In this document: positions 42,834-53,178 of the stretch, piece by piece
How positions within the stretch are numbered: the first letter of the stretch is position 1
Layout: each line of letters opens with the position of its first letter
NCBI GenBank assembly: GCA_900545365.1
Contig: UQYL01000001.1
Coordinates: forward strand, 62,001-126,000
Direction: 5' to 3'
DNA length: 64,000 nt
DNA from: an uncultured Dialister sp.
GTDB taxonomy: Bacteria > Bacillota > Negativicutes > Veillonellales > Dialisteraceae
The notes under the pieces: generated by a model
Told to the model about the DNA's origin: nothing
What the model saw: only the letters and a program-made list of their open reading frames with translations
Databases searched by the model: none
Made by a program: the position numbers and the translations under genes

Positions 42834-43666
42834 TCCGCCTCCATTATTTCTTTTACAAACCGTTCGCACTGCTCAGGCGTAGGCGCTTTCCCGTGCCAGC
42901 CGACCTGACCTTCCACTTCAGCAACACCTTTTCCCTTGATCGTTTTCATGACGATCACAGACGGCCGTCCTTTGATCTGCCGCGCTTGTTCAATCGCTTC
43001 ATGGAGCTGTTCGATATCATGCCCATTGACGCAGACGGCATGCCAGCCGAAAGCTCTGAACTTTTCGTCGATCGGCTCTGGTGACAGCACATCGGTGATC
43101 TTTCCATCGATCTGTAAGCCGTTATTATCTACAAAAGCCATCAGATTATCCAGTTTGTAATGATGCGCCAGCATCGCTGCTTCCCAAATTTGGCCTTCTT
43201 CCAATTCTCCGTCGCCCATCATCGCATAGACTCGCCAGGACGCTTTATCCAGCTTCCCTGCCAGTGCCATGCCGCAGGCCGCGCTGAATCCCTGTCCGAG
43301 AGAGCCGGTCGTCATATCGACACCGGGTGTATGCTTCATGTCCGGGTGGCCCTGAAGAATCTGCCCTTCCTGACGCAGGTGGCCAAGCCATTCTTTGGGG
43401 AAATACCCTTTTTCGGCCAGCGCTGCATACAGACAGGGAGCGGCATGCCCCTTAGATAGGACAAATCTATCTCTGTCCGCCTTGGTCGGATCAGAAGGAT
43501 CGATATTCATCTCGTGAAAATAGAGAAGCGCCACCGCATCCGCTGCGGACAGGGAGCCGCCGGTGTGGCCGGAATTGGCGGCGGTAATCATTTCCACGAT
43601 ATCCACGCGCATTTTCTGCGCCTGCCCGCGGATATACTTTACTTCCTCTTCTGTCAAATGTTCCAT
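42830..43666 (-). CDS. Transketolase, N-terminal (TPP-binding) subunit
   Basis: 278 residues. SGHTGGSLSAADAVALLY near 32, SKGHAAPCLYAALAEKG, MTTGSLGQG and the TPP diphosphate motif GDGELEEGQIWEAA...FVDNNGLQIDG. Together with the following gene forms a two-subunit transketolase, common in Firmicutes. ATG 43666 follows the csaB stop by ten bases with GAGGGTGG upstream. Confidence 0.93.
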   Translation of the reverse strand: MEHLTEEEVKYIRGQAQKMRVDIVEMITAANSGHTGGSLSAADAVALLYFHEMNIDPSDPTKADRDRFVLSKGHAAPCLYAALAEKGYFPKEWLGHLRQEGQILQGHPDMKHTPGVDMTTGSLGQGFSAACGMALAGKLDKASWRVYAMMGDGELEEGQIWEAAMLAHHYKLDNLMAFVDNNGLQIDGKITDVLSPEPIDEKFRAFGWHAVCVNGHDIEQLHEAIEQARQIKGRPSVIVMKTIKGKGVAEVEGQVGWHGKAPTPEQCERFVKEIMEAE

Positions 43667-43676
43667 CGTTCCACCC

Positions 43677-44762
43677 TCATTTCGTAACAAGACCTTCCAG
43701 AAGCTGCATCGTTTTTTCTGCGGTTTTTCGCAGTTTGTCAATGGCTTTCCAGTCAAAGCAATTCCTTTCTGCCCCAATCAGCTCTTCTGTCTTATTATAC
43801 AGTTTTTCTGGCTGAAATGCAGAAACCGGAAAAATTGCCTCCTCTCCGATCGAATGCAGAAAGTTATCTATTTTTGGATCATAAGAGATACCGATGAACG
43901 GCACATGCATCAATGCCGCGAAAATCAACGCATGCAGGCGCATGCCCACGAGAAGGTCGAGATTCCCGATAATTGACATGAGTTCCGGAGCGGTAAAAGA
44001 GCGGTCCAGGTAAAAGATTCCCTGCGTCCTGTCTTTGCAGATCTGCTGCGCCATTATCCTGTCTTCCGGACACTGCATGGGAATAAAAACGATATTTATA
44101 TCTTTCTTCTGAAGCAGTGAAACATATTCTCCAAATTGATCTATCCACGTTTCCGCATCGATCCAGTTTCTGACCGAAATGCCGACAGTCTTTTTTTTCA
44201 GCGAAATCCCCGCTTCTTCAAGGATTCGCCGTCCTTCTTCAAGCGGAACCTGCGGCAGCGATAAAACCGCGTCAGCCGTCAGGAAAACGGGAGCCCGAAC
44301 TCCGAGATCAAGCAAAAGCCGGCGGGATTTTTCATCCCTTACGGTGATGATATCCGCATGAGACAGAACTTTTGCCAAGAGCGAGCAGACCCATTTTCTG
44401 CGAAGCGGCCCGATCCCCTGGCTGTACAGGAAAACCCGTTTTCTTAGGAATATTCCCATAAAAATTATGGATAGGTAATATAAGAGACTCCGGCTGCTCG
44501 TCACATCCTGCAGCAGGCTCCCGCCTCCGCTGATCAGAACATCACACTGCCACAGACTCCTGAAAATGGCCAGCCCGTCAAATCGGGCAACCGCTTTCGT
44601 ATGAAAATGTTCAGCCGTTTCTTCCGGTCTGCCTGAAATGACCGTGACTTCCGCAGAAGGAAAAGACGAGCGCAATGAGCGAAGAATCGCATAAAGCATT
44701 GCCTCGTCTCCCGCATTGCGAAAGCCGTAATATCCGGAAATCACGACTTTATAATTTGCCAT
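43677..44762 (-). CDS. csaB: Polysaccharide pyruvyl transferase CsaB
   Basis: 361 residues from ATG 44762. Begins YKVVISGYYGFRNAGDEA; ISGGGSLLQDVTSSRSLLYY near 80 and GMRLHALIFAA near 295 are the CsaB signatures. Transfers pyruvate from PEP to a cell-wall polymer, creating the ligand for SLH-domain proteins in Gram-positive bacteria. In diderm Firmicutes SLH-bearing OmpM tethers the outer membrane, so this gene is of interest there. Overlaps the upstream DUF5693 gene by 14 bases. Confidence 0.9.
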   Translation of the reverse strand: MANYKVVISGYYGFRNAGDEAMLYAILRSLRSSFPSAEVTVISGRPEETAEHFHTKAVARFDGLAIFRSLWQCDVLISGGGSLLQDVTSSRSLLYYLSIIFMGIFLRKRVFLYSQGIGPLRRKWVCSLLAKVLSHADIITVRDEKSRRLLLDLGVRAPVFLTADAVLSLPQVPLEEGRRILEEAGISLKKKTVGISVRNWIDAETWIDQFGEYVSLLQKKDINIVFIPMQCPEDRIMAQQICKDRTQGIFYLDRSFTAPELMSIIGNLDLLVGMRLHALIFAALMHVPFIGISYDPKIDNFLHSIGEEAIFPVSAFQPEKLYNKTEELIGAERNCFDWKAIDKLRKTAEKTMQLLEGLVTK

Positions 44763-46770
44763 AACGTTCTCCAAAGAACTTGGTAATCCGCAGCAGAATG
44801 ACTACTCCCACAACGGCAAAAACTCCGGCAGCTGTGCCGGCCGCCAAGCCGTCCAGTCCGCGGATAAAGCTCAAAATAAAGGGACTTCTCATGTGAGCAA
44901 ACGTTTCAACCATGGATCCCTGACCGATCGTTACTGCAATAATCAGTAAATAATGCAACACCTGCGGCCAGCGCTCGTACAGTGCCGCCAGCGACAAGAA
45001 GACCGCCGGGTGGCCGAAGAGAAATTCTTTTTCTCTGGGGCGGGCATACATGTGATCTTCCAGGAAGCGGCGCAGCGCGATCTCAAAACCGGGGACAGGC
45101 GCCATATTGTTCCCGCTTCGGCCCACAAACATAAATCCCGCAAAGGTCAGGAAGCCCAGCCCCGCCAGGAGTCCCAATTTGATCGGGACTTTGCAAAAAT
45201 TCTTTACAAAGTTCACAAAATCCCGGTCGCTCGCCACCACTTTTCCAAAGAAGGGAAAATGCTGGATATACACCAGAGTAATGAGGATGATCGGCATCAC
45301 GAACGTGAGTTTGACGCCTCTGAAAATCGCGATTTCCAAGAAAAAGCGGATATCTCCAAGGATGGCGCTTACAAAAGCACCGCCGCAGAGAGACAGGAGT
45401 CCGCAGCACCAAAGGACGACTGCACCTTCCCCGAACAGCGCCAGTCCGCTTTTCTTTGTTTCCGCCTCACCTTTTTTCTTCAGGCAATACTGCAGGAAAA
45501 AGGATACAATGACAACCGGCGTTGCGATTTCCGTGCCGAGCGCCAACATCTGCAGCGGCAGAAGCGACTGCGGCAGGCCCCAATAGAGCCCCTGCGTCAA
45601 AAGGAATCCCGTTCCCCAGATCGGCCAAGTAAAACGGGAAAGACATGGAAGAAGGCACAGAATCGCCATGACACAGATTGACAGCGCGCCGGCCATAGCT
45701 GCTGCGCGGAGCAGCGGATTCGGAAAATACGGTATCATCTGGGAGGCTTTTCCCGTCTGGAATCCATGCGCTTCCAGGCGGCTTTTCACCATGGAAATGT
45801 ATTCCGCATTGGTTTCGTCCAAGCTCTTTCCATCCATGGAGAACTTATATGACGAAAACAAGTTCATACGGATATTCCGCTCGATATCGCTGATATAGAA
45901 ACGGGCAGATGCTTCTTCCGGCGTGAGCTGAACCAGTTCATTCTGCGACATCGCATAGAGACGAACCGTATTGAAGTTCGAATTCCTGACCATATCCAGC
46001 GCACCGGCCTGATTTTCAAAACCAAGCTGCGACTGCGCTTCGATCAGCACGATGGGAATATGTCTCGCAGCCATTGCCTGCTGAAACTCATTCAGCTGTT
46101 CTTTATAGCCGAAGGCTTCCTTGCCGACAAAAAGAACGGCACTGACCCGATCGGACGCATCAACGGCGCGCAGAAATTCTTCCACATCCTCTTTATCAGG
46201 ATGGCTCACATTAAGCGGGCGCAGAACCAGATAAAACCCTGATTTCGCCGCTTCTCTGACCCGCGCAGGGAGGATGCCGACGGGCATCTCAAGGAATTTC
46301 ATCCAGTCCGCCTGTATTTCCAGCGTCTGAATCCCGTCATCCATGGTGATCCTGTGAACGCGATTCTCGCCGAGACGAAGACGGAGGCTCCGCTCCAGAT
46401 CACAGAAAAATTCCCAACCATTTGCTCTGCGGGAGGGCTGAATATAGATTCTGTTGTGGAAAATCCTGGAAGAATCTCCGGAAAACGCCGCCATGTCCGC
46501 GCCGCGGTAAATCATGGCATCGCCGCGATCCATGATTTTGCTGGGCGTATCATCATACAGTGCCAGCGACGTGATCCCGCTCTCCCGGTACAACGCAAAA
46601 AGATCCTCTTTTGCCCGGCCTTCCAGTTTGTCGTAATCGTAGACCATTTCCACGGTCTGGTCATTGGACTCTACCTTGTAACGCTCATAAGAAATATAAG
46701 CGGCGGCCAGGAATCCCAGAAAGGCCAGGACAAACAGAAACCGGAAAGATAAGCCGTGAAGGCGAGTCAT
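44749..46770 (-). CDS. DUF5693 multi-spanning membrane protein
   Basis: 673 residues. One N-terminal TM helix (about 9-27), an extracytoplasmic domain of about 330 residues with a TIM-barrel-like pattern (SGITSLALYDDTPSKI, RVSAVLFVGKEAF, IPIVLIEAQSQLG), then eight or nine TM helices (about 360-660). The family is found next to csaB in many Firmicutes and has no established biochemical role; a part in exporting or modifying the pyruvylated wall polymer is inferred from this linkage. AAGGAG upstream. Confidence 0.8.
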   Translation of the reverse strand: MTRLHGLSFRFLFVLAFLGFLAAAYISYERYKVESNDQTVEMVYDYDKLEGRAKEDLFALYRESGITSLALYDDTPSKIMDRGDAMIYRGADMAAFSGDSSRIFHNRIYIQPSRRANGWEFFCDLERSLRLRLGENRVHRITMDDGIQTLEIQADWMKFLEMPVGILPARVREAAKSGFYLVLRPLNVSHPDKEDVEEFLRAVDASDRVSAVLFVGKEAFGYKEQLNEFQQAMAARHIPIVLIEAQSQLGFENQAGALDMVRNSNFNTVRLYAMSQNELVQLTPEEASARFYISDIERNIRMNLFSSYKFSMDGKSLDETNAEYISMVKSRLEAHGFQTGKASQMIPYFPNPLLRAAAMAGALSICVMAILCLLPCLSRFTWPIWGTGFLLTQGLYWGLPQSLLPLQMLALGTEIATPVVIVSFFLQYCLKKKGEAETKKSGLALFGEGAVVLWCCGLLSLCGGAFVSAILGDIRFFLEIAIFRGVKLTFVMPIILITLVYIQHFPFFGKVVASDRDFVNFVKNFCKVPIKLGLLAGLGFLTFAGFMFVGRSGNNMAPVPGFEIALRRFLEDHMYARPREKEFLFGHPAVFLSLAALYERWPQVLHYLLIIAVTIGQGSMVETFAHMRSPFILSFIRGLDGLAAGTAAGVFAVVGVVILLRITKFFGERYGKL

Positions 46771-46780
46771 TTCCCACTCC

Positions 46781-47885
46781 TTATGATTTAAACTTCTTTT
46801 TTTTCAGGTAACCTTCGATGAATTCATCCAGATCGCCATCCATGACAGCCTGAATATTTCCGGTTTCGATGCCGGTCCTGTTGTCTTTTACAAGAGTGTA
46901 CGGCTGGAATACATAAGAGCGAATCTGGCTTCCCCACTCAATGGACTGCTGTTCCCCTTCAATGCTTTTTTTCAGTTTTTCCCGCTTTTCCAATTCAAGT
47001 TCAAAAAGCTTGGAACGGAGCATGCGGAGACACTGCTCTTTATTCTGGAGCTGTGAACGCTCTGTCTGGCAGGCGGCAACGATCCCTGTCGGGATATGGG
47101 TCATGCGGACGGCAGAACTTGTCTTATTAATATGCTGTCCGCCGGCACCGGATGAACGGTAATAGTCTACACGCACATCGGCCATATTGAGATTGACTTC
47201 CACATCATCGGTGATTTCCGGCATGACGTCGACCGCGGAAAATGATGTGTGCCGACGTTTGGCCGCGTCAAAAGGAGAAATCCGGACCAAGCGGTGTACG
47301 CCTTTTTCCGATTTCAGCATGCCGTAGGCAAATTTTCCTTTGACCATATATTCGGCGGTTTTTATCCCCGCTTCATCACCGGGAAGCATATTCAGTTCTT
47401 CGACTTCAAAACCCTGCGCCTGCGCCCATTTCAGATACATTCTGATGAGCATCTGCGTCCAGTCCTGCGCTTCTGTGCCGCCGGCACCGGCATGGAAAGT
47501 AATAATGGCATTATTGCCGTCATATTCATCCGACAGAAGCAGTTCAATCTCTTTTTTGTCCAGGATGGTTTTCAGCCGGTCGATCTCTTCTCGGATCTCC
47601 GGCTCCATAGACTGGTCATCCTCTTCAATCGCCATGTCAAGGATCTCCTGGAGTCCTTCCGCCTGCGCAAAAAGACGGGTATATGTATCGTAGGCTTCCT
47701 TTGCTTCCGTCGCTTCCTGAGAAATCTTACGCGCTTTTTCCGCGTCATCCCAGAAAGAAGGATCGCTCATCTGCACATCGTAACTGGTAATCCGCTCTTT
47801 TAATTTAGGTAAGTCAAAGTGAATCCCTGATTTCTCTTTCGTGGTTCAGCAGATCTGCTAATATTCTTTTCAAGTCTTCCAGCAT
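46781..47885 (-). CDS. prfB: Peptide chain release factor 2, with programmed +1 frameshift
   Basis: The protein is made from two frames. The first runs from ATG 47885 (MLEDLKRILADLL...RDSL, 23 codons) to an in-frame TGA at 47816-47814. A +1 slip on CTT continues as DLPKLKERITSYDVQMSDP to the stop at 46781, about 367 residues in total. The second frame carries the RF2 SPF stop-recognition tripeptide (VRISPFDAA) and the GGQ motif (GAGGQHINKTSS). Low RF2 favours the slip, so RF2 regulates itself. Gap of 60 bases to secA upstream. Confidence 0.95.
47813..47829 (-). promoter_or_regulatory. RF2 programmed frameshift site
   Basis: CTTTGAC (47819-47813) with a Shine-Dalgarno-like AGGGA (47828-47824) four bases upstream, the same layout as the E. 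coli and Bacillus prfB sites. Confidence 0.92.
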
Positions 47886-47945
47886 CTGTTTCACATCTCG
47901 CTTTCTTTTTTAACTACTGGTTTTAACTGCGGCTTTCCGGGAATC

Positions 47946-50429
47946 TTACTCTTTCTCCGGAGCGCCTTCCGGAATCTCCGGCTGCGTGTTTTCATCGACA
48001 TAATGCTCCGTCGCATGTTCAAGCGGGTCGGCGTTTTTCGGTACTTCCTGTGCCGCCGGAACCTCTCCGCTGTCGGCGAAGCGGATCTGGATATGATAGA
48101 GATACAGAATGATCATTTCCATCATGGCATGCTGCATTTCTTCATACATGTCAAAGGCTTCGACTTTGTACTCGACGATAGGATTTCTCTGGCCGTAAGA
48201 ACGGAGATTGATGCCTTCTTTCAGCATATCCATATCGTCTAGATGTTCCATCCATTTGGCGTCGACTACTTTCAGCATGATCGCCTTTTCCAGCTCCCGC
48301 ATCATGGCGGAGCCGATGGAGGCTTCTCTCGATTCATATGTATCGTGAGCGCATTTTTTCAATTTTTCTTCTACTTCTTCTCTGGAAAGATCTTCGATCT
48401 CCTCCAGTTTGATCTCGCCCGGAGCGAGGAAGTATTTTTCACAGTATTTCAGCAGTCCGGCAAAATCCCATTCTTCCGGATACAATTTAGCATCCGCATA
48501 AGCGTTCATTCCCTCTTCGATCAGCGTATCCACCATATGAAGGATCTGATCTTTCATGTTTTCACCTTCAAGGATCTTTCGGCGTTCCTCATACAGGACC
48601 TGCCGCTGCTGATTCATGACATCATCGTACTCCAGGACGTATTTGCGGATATCGAAATTTCTGGTCTCTACGCGCTTCTGAGCTTTCCGAATTGCGTTGG
48701 AGACCATGGTGCTCTTGATTTCTTCATCCTCGTCAAGCCCCATTTTTTCCATAAATTTCTTGATATTATCGCCGCCGAAAATACGCATCAAGTCGTCTTC
48801 CAGCGACAGGAAAAACTGACTGCTTCCCGGATCGCCCTGACGCCCTGCGCGCCCGCGGAGCTGATTGTCAATGCGCCGGCTTTCATGACGCTCCGTCCCG
48901 ATGATCGCAAGCCCGCCAAGTTCCGCTACGCCTTCGCCGAGGACAATATCCGTGCCGCGGCCGGCCATGTTCGTGGCAATGGTGACCTGTCCCCGCTGCC
49001 CTGCCTGCGCGACGATATTCGCTTCCAGTTCATGATACTTTGCATTCAGCACATTATGAACAATCCCGGCCTGTTTCAGCATGTGGGACAGTTCTTCCGA
49101 CTGCTCGATAGAGGTCGTGCCGATAAGGATGGGCTGTCCGGTTTCATGACGGCGGATCACTTCGCGGACAACCGCTCTGTATTTGCCGCGTTTGGTCTTG
49201 TAGATGGCATCAGGCAGATCTACACGCTGTATCGGCTTGTTCGTCGGGATCTGCACGACTTCAAGACCGTAGATCTTGATGAATTCCTGCTCTTCCGTCT
49301 TGGCCGTGCCGGTCATGCCTGCCAGTTTATCATACATACGGAAATAGTTCTGGAAAGTGATCGTTGCCAGAGTCTGGCTTTCCCGTTCGACCTGCAGGCC
49401 TTCTTTCGCTTCGATCGCCTGGTGCAGTCCGTCGGAATACCGGCGCCCGTACATCAGACGGCCCGTAAATTCATCGACAATAATGACTTTTCCATCTTTA
49501 ACGACATAATCCCGGTCACGGATCATCATGGTCTGCGCACGAAGAGCCTGCGTAAAGAGATGGTTCAGCTCCAGGTTTTCCGAATCATAAAGATTTTTTA
49601 CGCCGAGAAGTTTTTCCATCTTGGCCACACCCGCTTCTGTGGGCGCGACCGTTTTCTGCTTCTCATCAATGGTATAATCTTCATCCTTTTTCAATTTAGG
49701 CACACACTGAGCCAGCTTGTAATAGTCATCCGTAGATTTCTGCCCAGGGCCGGAAATGATCAGCGGCGTTCTCGCCTCGTCGATCAGAATGCTGTCGACT
49801 TCATCGATCAGGCAGTAGTGCAGCGGCCGCTGTACCATCTGATCCAGAGAAACGACCATGTTGTCGCGCAGATAGTCAAATCCGAACTCGTTGTTCGTGC
49901 CGTATGTAATATCTGAATTATAAGCAAGCTTTCTCTGGTGGAAATCCATATCATGGACGATCAAACCGACAGACAGGCCGAGAAATTTATATACCTGCCC
50001 CATCCATTCGCTGTCGCGCTTAGCCAGATAATCATTGACAGTAATGACATGGACGCCCTTGCCTGCCAGCGCATTCAGGTAAGTCGGCGCAGTAGCGACC
50101 AGCGTCTTGCCTTCACCGGTGCTCATTTCTGCAATTTTTCCCTGATGCAGAACGATGCCGCCGATCAGCTGAACATCAAAATGACGCATTCCCAGCACGC
50201 GGCGCGACGCTTCGCGCACAACGGCGAACGCCTCCGGTAAAATATCGTCCAGCGTTTCGCCTTTGGCAAGCCGCTCCTTAAATTCCAGCGTTTTCCCGGA
50301 CAGCGACGTGTCGCTGAGCTTCCTCATGGAATCTTCCAGCGGATTGATTTTCTGCTCAACGATCCGACGAAGCTTTCTGACTTCCTTCTCATTCGAGCCA
50401 TTGAACAGTCTATCCAAAATCTTCAGCAT
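47946..50429 (-). CDS. secA: SecA preprotein translocase ATPase
   Basis: 827 residues. Walker A GEGKTLVA near 101, [11 protein letters not shown] near 207, [16 protein letters not shown] near 490, [11 protein letters not shown] near 530. Drives proteins through SecYEG. The C-terminus ends in an acidic stretch without the CxCx8CH zinc motif that binds SecB in many bacteria. AAGGAG upstream. Lies between hpf and prfB, the usual Firmicute order hpf-secA-prfB. Confidence 0.97.
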   Translation of the reverse strand: MLKILDRLFNGSNEKEVRKLRRIVEQKINPLEDSMRKLSDTSLSGKTLEFKERLAKGETLDDILPEAFAVVREASRRVLGMRHFDVQLIGGIVLHQGKIAEMSTGEGKTLVATAPTYLNALAGKGVHVITVNDYLAKRDSEWMGQVYKFLGLSVGLIVHDMDFHQRKLAYNSDITYGTNNEFGFDYLRDNMVVSLDQMVQRPLHYCLIDEVDSILIDEARTPLIISGPGQKSTDDYYKLAQCVPKLKKDEDYTIDEKQKTVAPTEAGVAKMEKLLGVKNLYDSENLELNHLFTQALRAQTMMIRDRDYVVKDGKVIIVDEFTGRLMYGRRYSDGLHQAIEAKEGLQVERESQTLATITFQNYFRMYDKLAGMTGTAKTEEQEFIKIYGLEVVQIPTNKPIQRVDLPDAIYKTKRGKYRAVVREVIRRHETGQPILIGTTSIEQSEELSHMLKQAGIVHNVLNAKYHELEANIVAQAGQRGQVTIATNMAGRGTDIVLGEGVAELGGLAIIGTERHESRRIDNQLRGRAGRQGDPGSSQFFLSLEDDLMRIFGGDNIKKFMEKMGLDEDEEIKSTMVSNAIRKAQKRVETRNFDIRKYVLEYDDVMNQQRQVLYEERRKILEGENMKDQILHMVDTLIEEGMNAYADAKLYPEEWDFAGLLKYCEKYFLAPGEIKLEEIEDLSREEVEEKLKKCAHDTYESREASIGSAMMRELEKAIMLKVVDAKWMEHLDDMDMLKEGINLRSYGQRNPIVEYKVEAFDMYEEMQHAMMEMIILYLYHIQIRFADSGEVPAAQEVPKNADPLEHATEHYVDENTQPEIPEGAPEKE

Positions 50430-50542
50430 TTATACAGCTCCTTACTTTTACGTTTTTCATACGAAATGCCAGTCTTATAACCATCGATAGAAATTGCGTA
50501 TATCAATGATATTTTAGCAAACTCGGCATAAGTAGTCAAAAT

Positions 50543-50571
50543 AAAAGAGGGAAGACCTGCTTCCCTCTCTT
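50543..50571 (-). terminator. Intrinsic terminator after hpf
   Basis: 12-bp stem AAGAGAGGGAAG with CTTCCCTCTTTT (one G-U pair), 5-base loop, then TTTTATTTTG on the - strand. Confidence 0.85.
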
Positions 50572-50583
50572 GACGCTGATTGC

Positions 50584-51120
50584 TTATTTTTCAGAATCAA
50601 TCAGCCCGTACTTTCCATCTTCTCTGCGATAGACGATAGACGGTTCATCCGTCTGCGAATTAATAAACATGAAGAAATTGTGTTCCAACAGGTTCATCTG
50701 CAGGATAGCTTCTTCCGGAGACATGGGCGAAATATGGAAATGTTTGGTGCGGACAATTTCAAATTCTCCTTCTGTTGTCGATACCGGTTCCGGTTCCTGA
50801 ATAAACTGCTGGCTCAGAACTTTCTGTTCTTTGAATCTCTTTGCAAGACGAGTCTTATATTTGTGAATCTGACGCTCTACTTTGTCAAATACCAAGTCGA
50901 TGGATTTATACATATCGTCAGATTTTTCTACCCCGCGCAGAATCACGCCGTCTACAAAAGCCGTGACTTCACAGGTCTTTGTCATATTGGAAATCCGAAG
51001 CAATACATTGATTTTCACCGATTTATCAAAATATCTCTGGATTTTCCCGGTATGCTTTTCTACATAGCTCTGCAGCGCATCCGTGATCTCAAGATTCTTT
51101 CCTCTGACATTTAATTCCAT
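50584..51120 (-). CDS. hpf: Long-form ribosome hibernation promoting factor
   Basis: 178 residues from ATG 51120 with AAAGGAGGAG upstream. N-terminal S30AE domain (about 1-100, NVRGKNLEITDALQSYVEKH) and the C-terminal dimerisation domain (about 120-175, EIVRTKHFHISPMSPEEAI and MNLLEHNFFMFINSQT). The long form links two 70S ribosomes into 100S particles in stationary phase. Confidence 0.96.
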   Translation of the reverse strand: MELNVRGKNLEITDALQSYVEKHTGKIQRYFDKSVKINVLLRISNMTKTCEVTAFVDGVILRGVEKSDDMYKSIDLVFDKVERQIHKYKTRLAKRFKEQKVLSQQFIQEPEPVSTTEGEFEIVRTKHFHISPMSPEEAILQMNLLEHNFFMFINSQTDEPSIVYRREDGKYGLIDSEK

Positions 51121-51169
51121 AATGACTCCTCCTTTCTTAGCCCGACGGAATTGTCTGGCTTTCATTAAT

Positions 51170-51175
51170 ATTATA
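51170..51175 (-). promoter_or_regulatory. -10 element of hpf
   Basis: Perfect TATAAT on the - strand about 50 bases before the hpf start; the -35 hexamer 17 bp upstream (TTTTAA) is poor. Confidence 0.45.
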
Positions 51176-51328
51176 TAACATCTGAGTAAAGTTTAAAAGC
51201 TTAATCATCATGATTCAATGAGTTTTATTTATAGTAAATATTTATATGGAGTATGAACAATTCTGTTTCATATCATAATCCGCATAAAATCACTTAAATA
51301 AGCATCCTCCTGACTCCCCGGACATTCG

Positions 51329-51357
51329 TTGACGATTATTTAAAATTATGATAAAGT
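51329..51357 (+). promoter_or_regulatory. Promoter of the cold-shock gene
   Basis: TTGACG (51329-51334), 17-bp spacer, TAAAGT (51352-51357) with an extended TG one base before the -10. Confidence 0.6.
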
Positions 51358-51407
51358 GTTTTCATGTCTGTATTAAGACCAGTAATTTAACATCAGGAGG
51401 ATATTCC

Positions 51408-51605
51408 ATGAAAGGCACAGTTAAGTGGTTCAGCGCAGAAAAGGGTTATGGATTTATTGAAAAAGAAGAAGGCGGCGACGTTTTCGTTCATTTTTCCGCT
51501 ATCCAGGCCGACGGATTCAAGACGCTGTCTGAAGGCCAGGCTGTTACCTTTGACATTGTCGAAGGCGAACGCGGACAGCAGGCCGCCAACGTAATCGCGC
51601 TGTAA
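51408..51605 (+). CDS. csp: Cold-shock domain protein
   Basis: 65 residues, a single cold-shock OB fold with RNP1 KGYGFIE and RNP2 DVFVHF. RNA chaperone that melts secondary structure. Strong AGGAGG site nine bases upstream of ATG 51408. Only + strand gene in the right half of the window apart from lexA; its own promoter and a very strong terminator flank it. Confidence 0.96.
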   Translation: MKGTVKWFSAEKGYGFIEKEEGGDVFVHFSAIQADGFKTLSEGQAVTFDIVEGERGQQAANVIAL

Positions 51606-51612
51606 TTCTTAT

Positions 51613-51641
51613 AAAAAAAGCCCCCGACGGGGGCTTTTTTT
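51613..51641. terminator. Bidirectional terminator after csp
   Basis: A7-GCCCCC-GAC-GGGGGC-T8: a near perfect symmetrical hairpin serving csp and the convergent ABC ATPase gene. Confidence 0.93.
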
Positions 51642-51650
51642 CTTATCGTT

Positions 51651-52388
51651 TCATAACACGCTGGAAAGAAAAGCTCTGGTCCTTTCTTCCTTTGGATTGG
51701 TAAAAATTTCTTCCGGCGTTCCCTCTTCCATAATAATGCCTTCATCCATAAAGAGAACGCGGTTTGCGACTTCCCGGGCAAATCCCATCTCATGGGTCAC
51801 CACGATCATCGTCATCCCGCCTTCCGCCAGATCTTTCATAACGTCCAGAACTTCATGAACCATCTCTGGATCAAGAGCAGACGTCGGTTCATCAAAAAGA
51901 AGCGCTTTAGGCTGCATGGCCAGTGCCCGCGCAATAGCCACGCGCTGCTGCTGCCCACCAGAGAGCTGAGCCGGTTTGGCATCCGCCTTATCCACCAATC
52001 CGACCTTCTCCAGAAGTTTCATTCCTCTTTCCCGAGCAGCCTCCGCGCTGATCTTTCTGACCTTCATCGGCGCAAGCATGATATTTTGCAGAACTGTCAT
52101 ATTAGGGAACAGATTGAACCGCTGAAAAACCATGCCGACCTCCCGGCGGACTTCATTGATATTTGCCTCGCCGGACAGCGTGATCCCTTCAAAAGATATC
52201 ATTCCGTCCGTCGGCGTCTCCAGCCCATTAATGCAGCGTAAGATCGTACTTTTTCCAGAACCGGACGGCCCAATGATAACAACGACTTCTCCTTCTTTGA
52301 CTTCCAGCGAAATGTCTTTCAACACGTCCAGACTTCCAAAAGACTTTCTGACGTGTTTAAGGGAGATCATACTCTGTTCTGTATTCAT
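51651..52388 (-). CDS. Polar amino acid ABC transporter, ATP-binding protein
   Basis: 245 residues. Walker [44 protein letters not shown] and [12 protein letters not shown] are typical of the GlnQ/HisP/ArtP group. Overlaps its permease gene by 4 bases. Imports an amino acid such as glutamine, arginine or cystine; the exact substrate cannot be told, since no binding protein is encoded nearby. Confidence 0.93.
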   Translation of the reverse strand: MNTEQSMISLKHVRKSFGSLDVLKDISLEVKEGEVVVIIGPSGSGKSTILRCINGLETPTDGMISFEGITLSGEANINEVRREVGMVFQRFNLFPNMTVLQNIMLAPMKVRKISAEAARERGMKLLEKVGLVDKADAKPAQLSGGQQQRVAIARALAMQPKALLFDEPTSALDPEMVHEVLDVMKDLAEGGMTMIVVTHEMGFAREVANRVLFMDEGIIMEEGTPEEIFTNPKEERTRAFLSSVL

Positions 52389-53035
52389 TTTGTCCTCCGC
52401 TCCAGATATGCGACGACCCGTGAAATTGCCAGCGTCATAATCAGGTACAAAGCGGCTACGGTCAGCCAGATTTCAAAAGAACCGTATGTCTGCGCAATGA
52501 TGAGCTGCCCGCGGCGGGTCAGTTCTTCAAAACCAATGACAGATACCAGCGAAGAATCCTTCAGCATGGCAATAAACTCATTGCCCAGCGGAGGCAGTAT
52601 GTTGCGAATCGCCTGCGGCAGCACAACATACCTCATCGTCTGCCACCACGAGAGACCGAGAGAACGCCCGGCTTCCATCTGCCCCGGATCAATCGACTGA
52701 ATCCCGGCGCGGAATATTTCCGAAATATACGCGCCGCTGTTGATCCCGCAGGCCATAACGGCTGCGGCAAAAGGCTCGATCGTATGCCCGGTCACCATCG
52801 GCAGCGCAAAATAGATCAGAAAAATTTGGACCAGCAGCGGCGTTCCACGAATGCAGTCCGCATAAACTGCCGCAAGGATACGCAGCGGCTTGACCTGAGA
52901 AATGCGGGCAATTCCCACAAAGAGACCAATAAAGAAACCAACGGCCACACTGACTGCCGTAATTTCAATGGTCACTGCCGCGCCCAGCAGCAGGAGCGGC
53001 AGTGCTCTTTCTATCAAGCCAAAATCAAACCCCAT
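52385..53035 (-). CDS. Polar amino acid ABC transporter, permease
   Basis: 216 residues of the HEQRo/GltK type: five TM helices, [17 protein letters not shown] near 73-89 and the EAA loop [24 protein letters not shown] 53035 is placed by family length; a frame from 53095 covers the leader. A strong promoter lies 97 bases upstream, with a terminator-like hairpin in between. No substrate-binding protein gene is adjacent. Confidence 0.9.
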   Translation of the reverse strand: MGFDFGLIERALPLLLLGAAVTIEITAVSVAVGFFIGLFVGIARISQVKPLRILAAVYADCIRGTPLLVQIFLIYFALPMVTGHTIEPFAAAVMACGINSGAYISEIFRAGIQSIDPGQMEAGRSLGLSWWQTMRYVVLPQAIRNILPPLGNEFIAMLKDSSLVSVIGFEELTRRGQLIIAQTYGSFEIWLTVAALYLIMTLAISRVVAYLERRTK

Positions 53036-53085
53036 AAAATAAATCCTTTCAGTTGCTCTTCGGAACACGGGCGTTCTGAAGAAAA

Positions 53086-53117
53086 ATTTTTGCATTCACT
53101 CTGAATCATATGCAAAA
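53086..53117 (-). promoter_or_regulatory. Terminator-like hairpin in the ABC transporter leader
   Basis: On the - strand TTTTGCAT (53117-53110) pairs with ATGCAAAA (53095-53088) across a 14-base loop and is followed by a T run. It lies between promoter and permease start, so attenuation is possible. Confidence 0.4.
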
Positions 53118-53131
53118 TATGCAGTGTATTT

Positions 53132-53160
53132 ATTATAAATATACTCTTCGGCATCGTCAA
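53132..53160 (-). promoter_or_regulatory. Strong promoter of the ABC transporter genes
   Basis: TTGACG (53160-53155), exactly 17-bp spacer, TATAAT (53137-53132) on the - strand: one of the best sigma-A promoters in the window. Confidence 0.8.
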
Positions 53161-53178
53161 CAACTGCCTCTGATACAG

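Noticed and set aside
48243..49916. Long + strand frame of 557 codons antisense to secA
   Set aside because: It lies wholly inside secA on the other strand, lacks an RBS and any family motif, and arises from codon bias of the real gene. The same applies to long antisense frames over obgE, rqcH, atop prkC and over dapA/asd.
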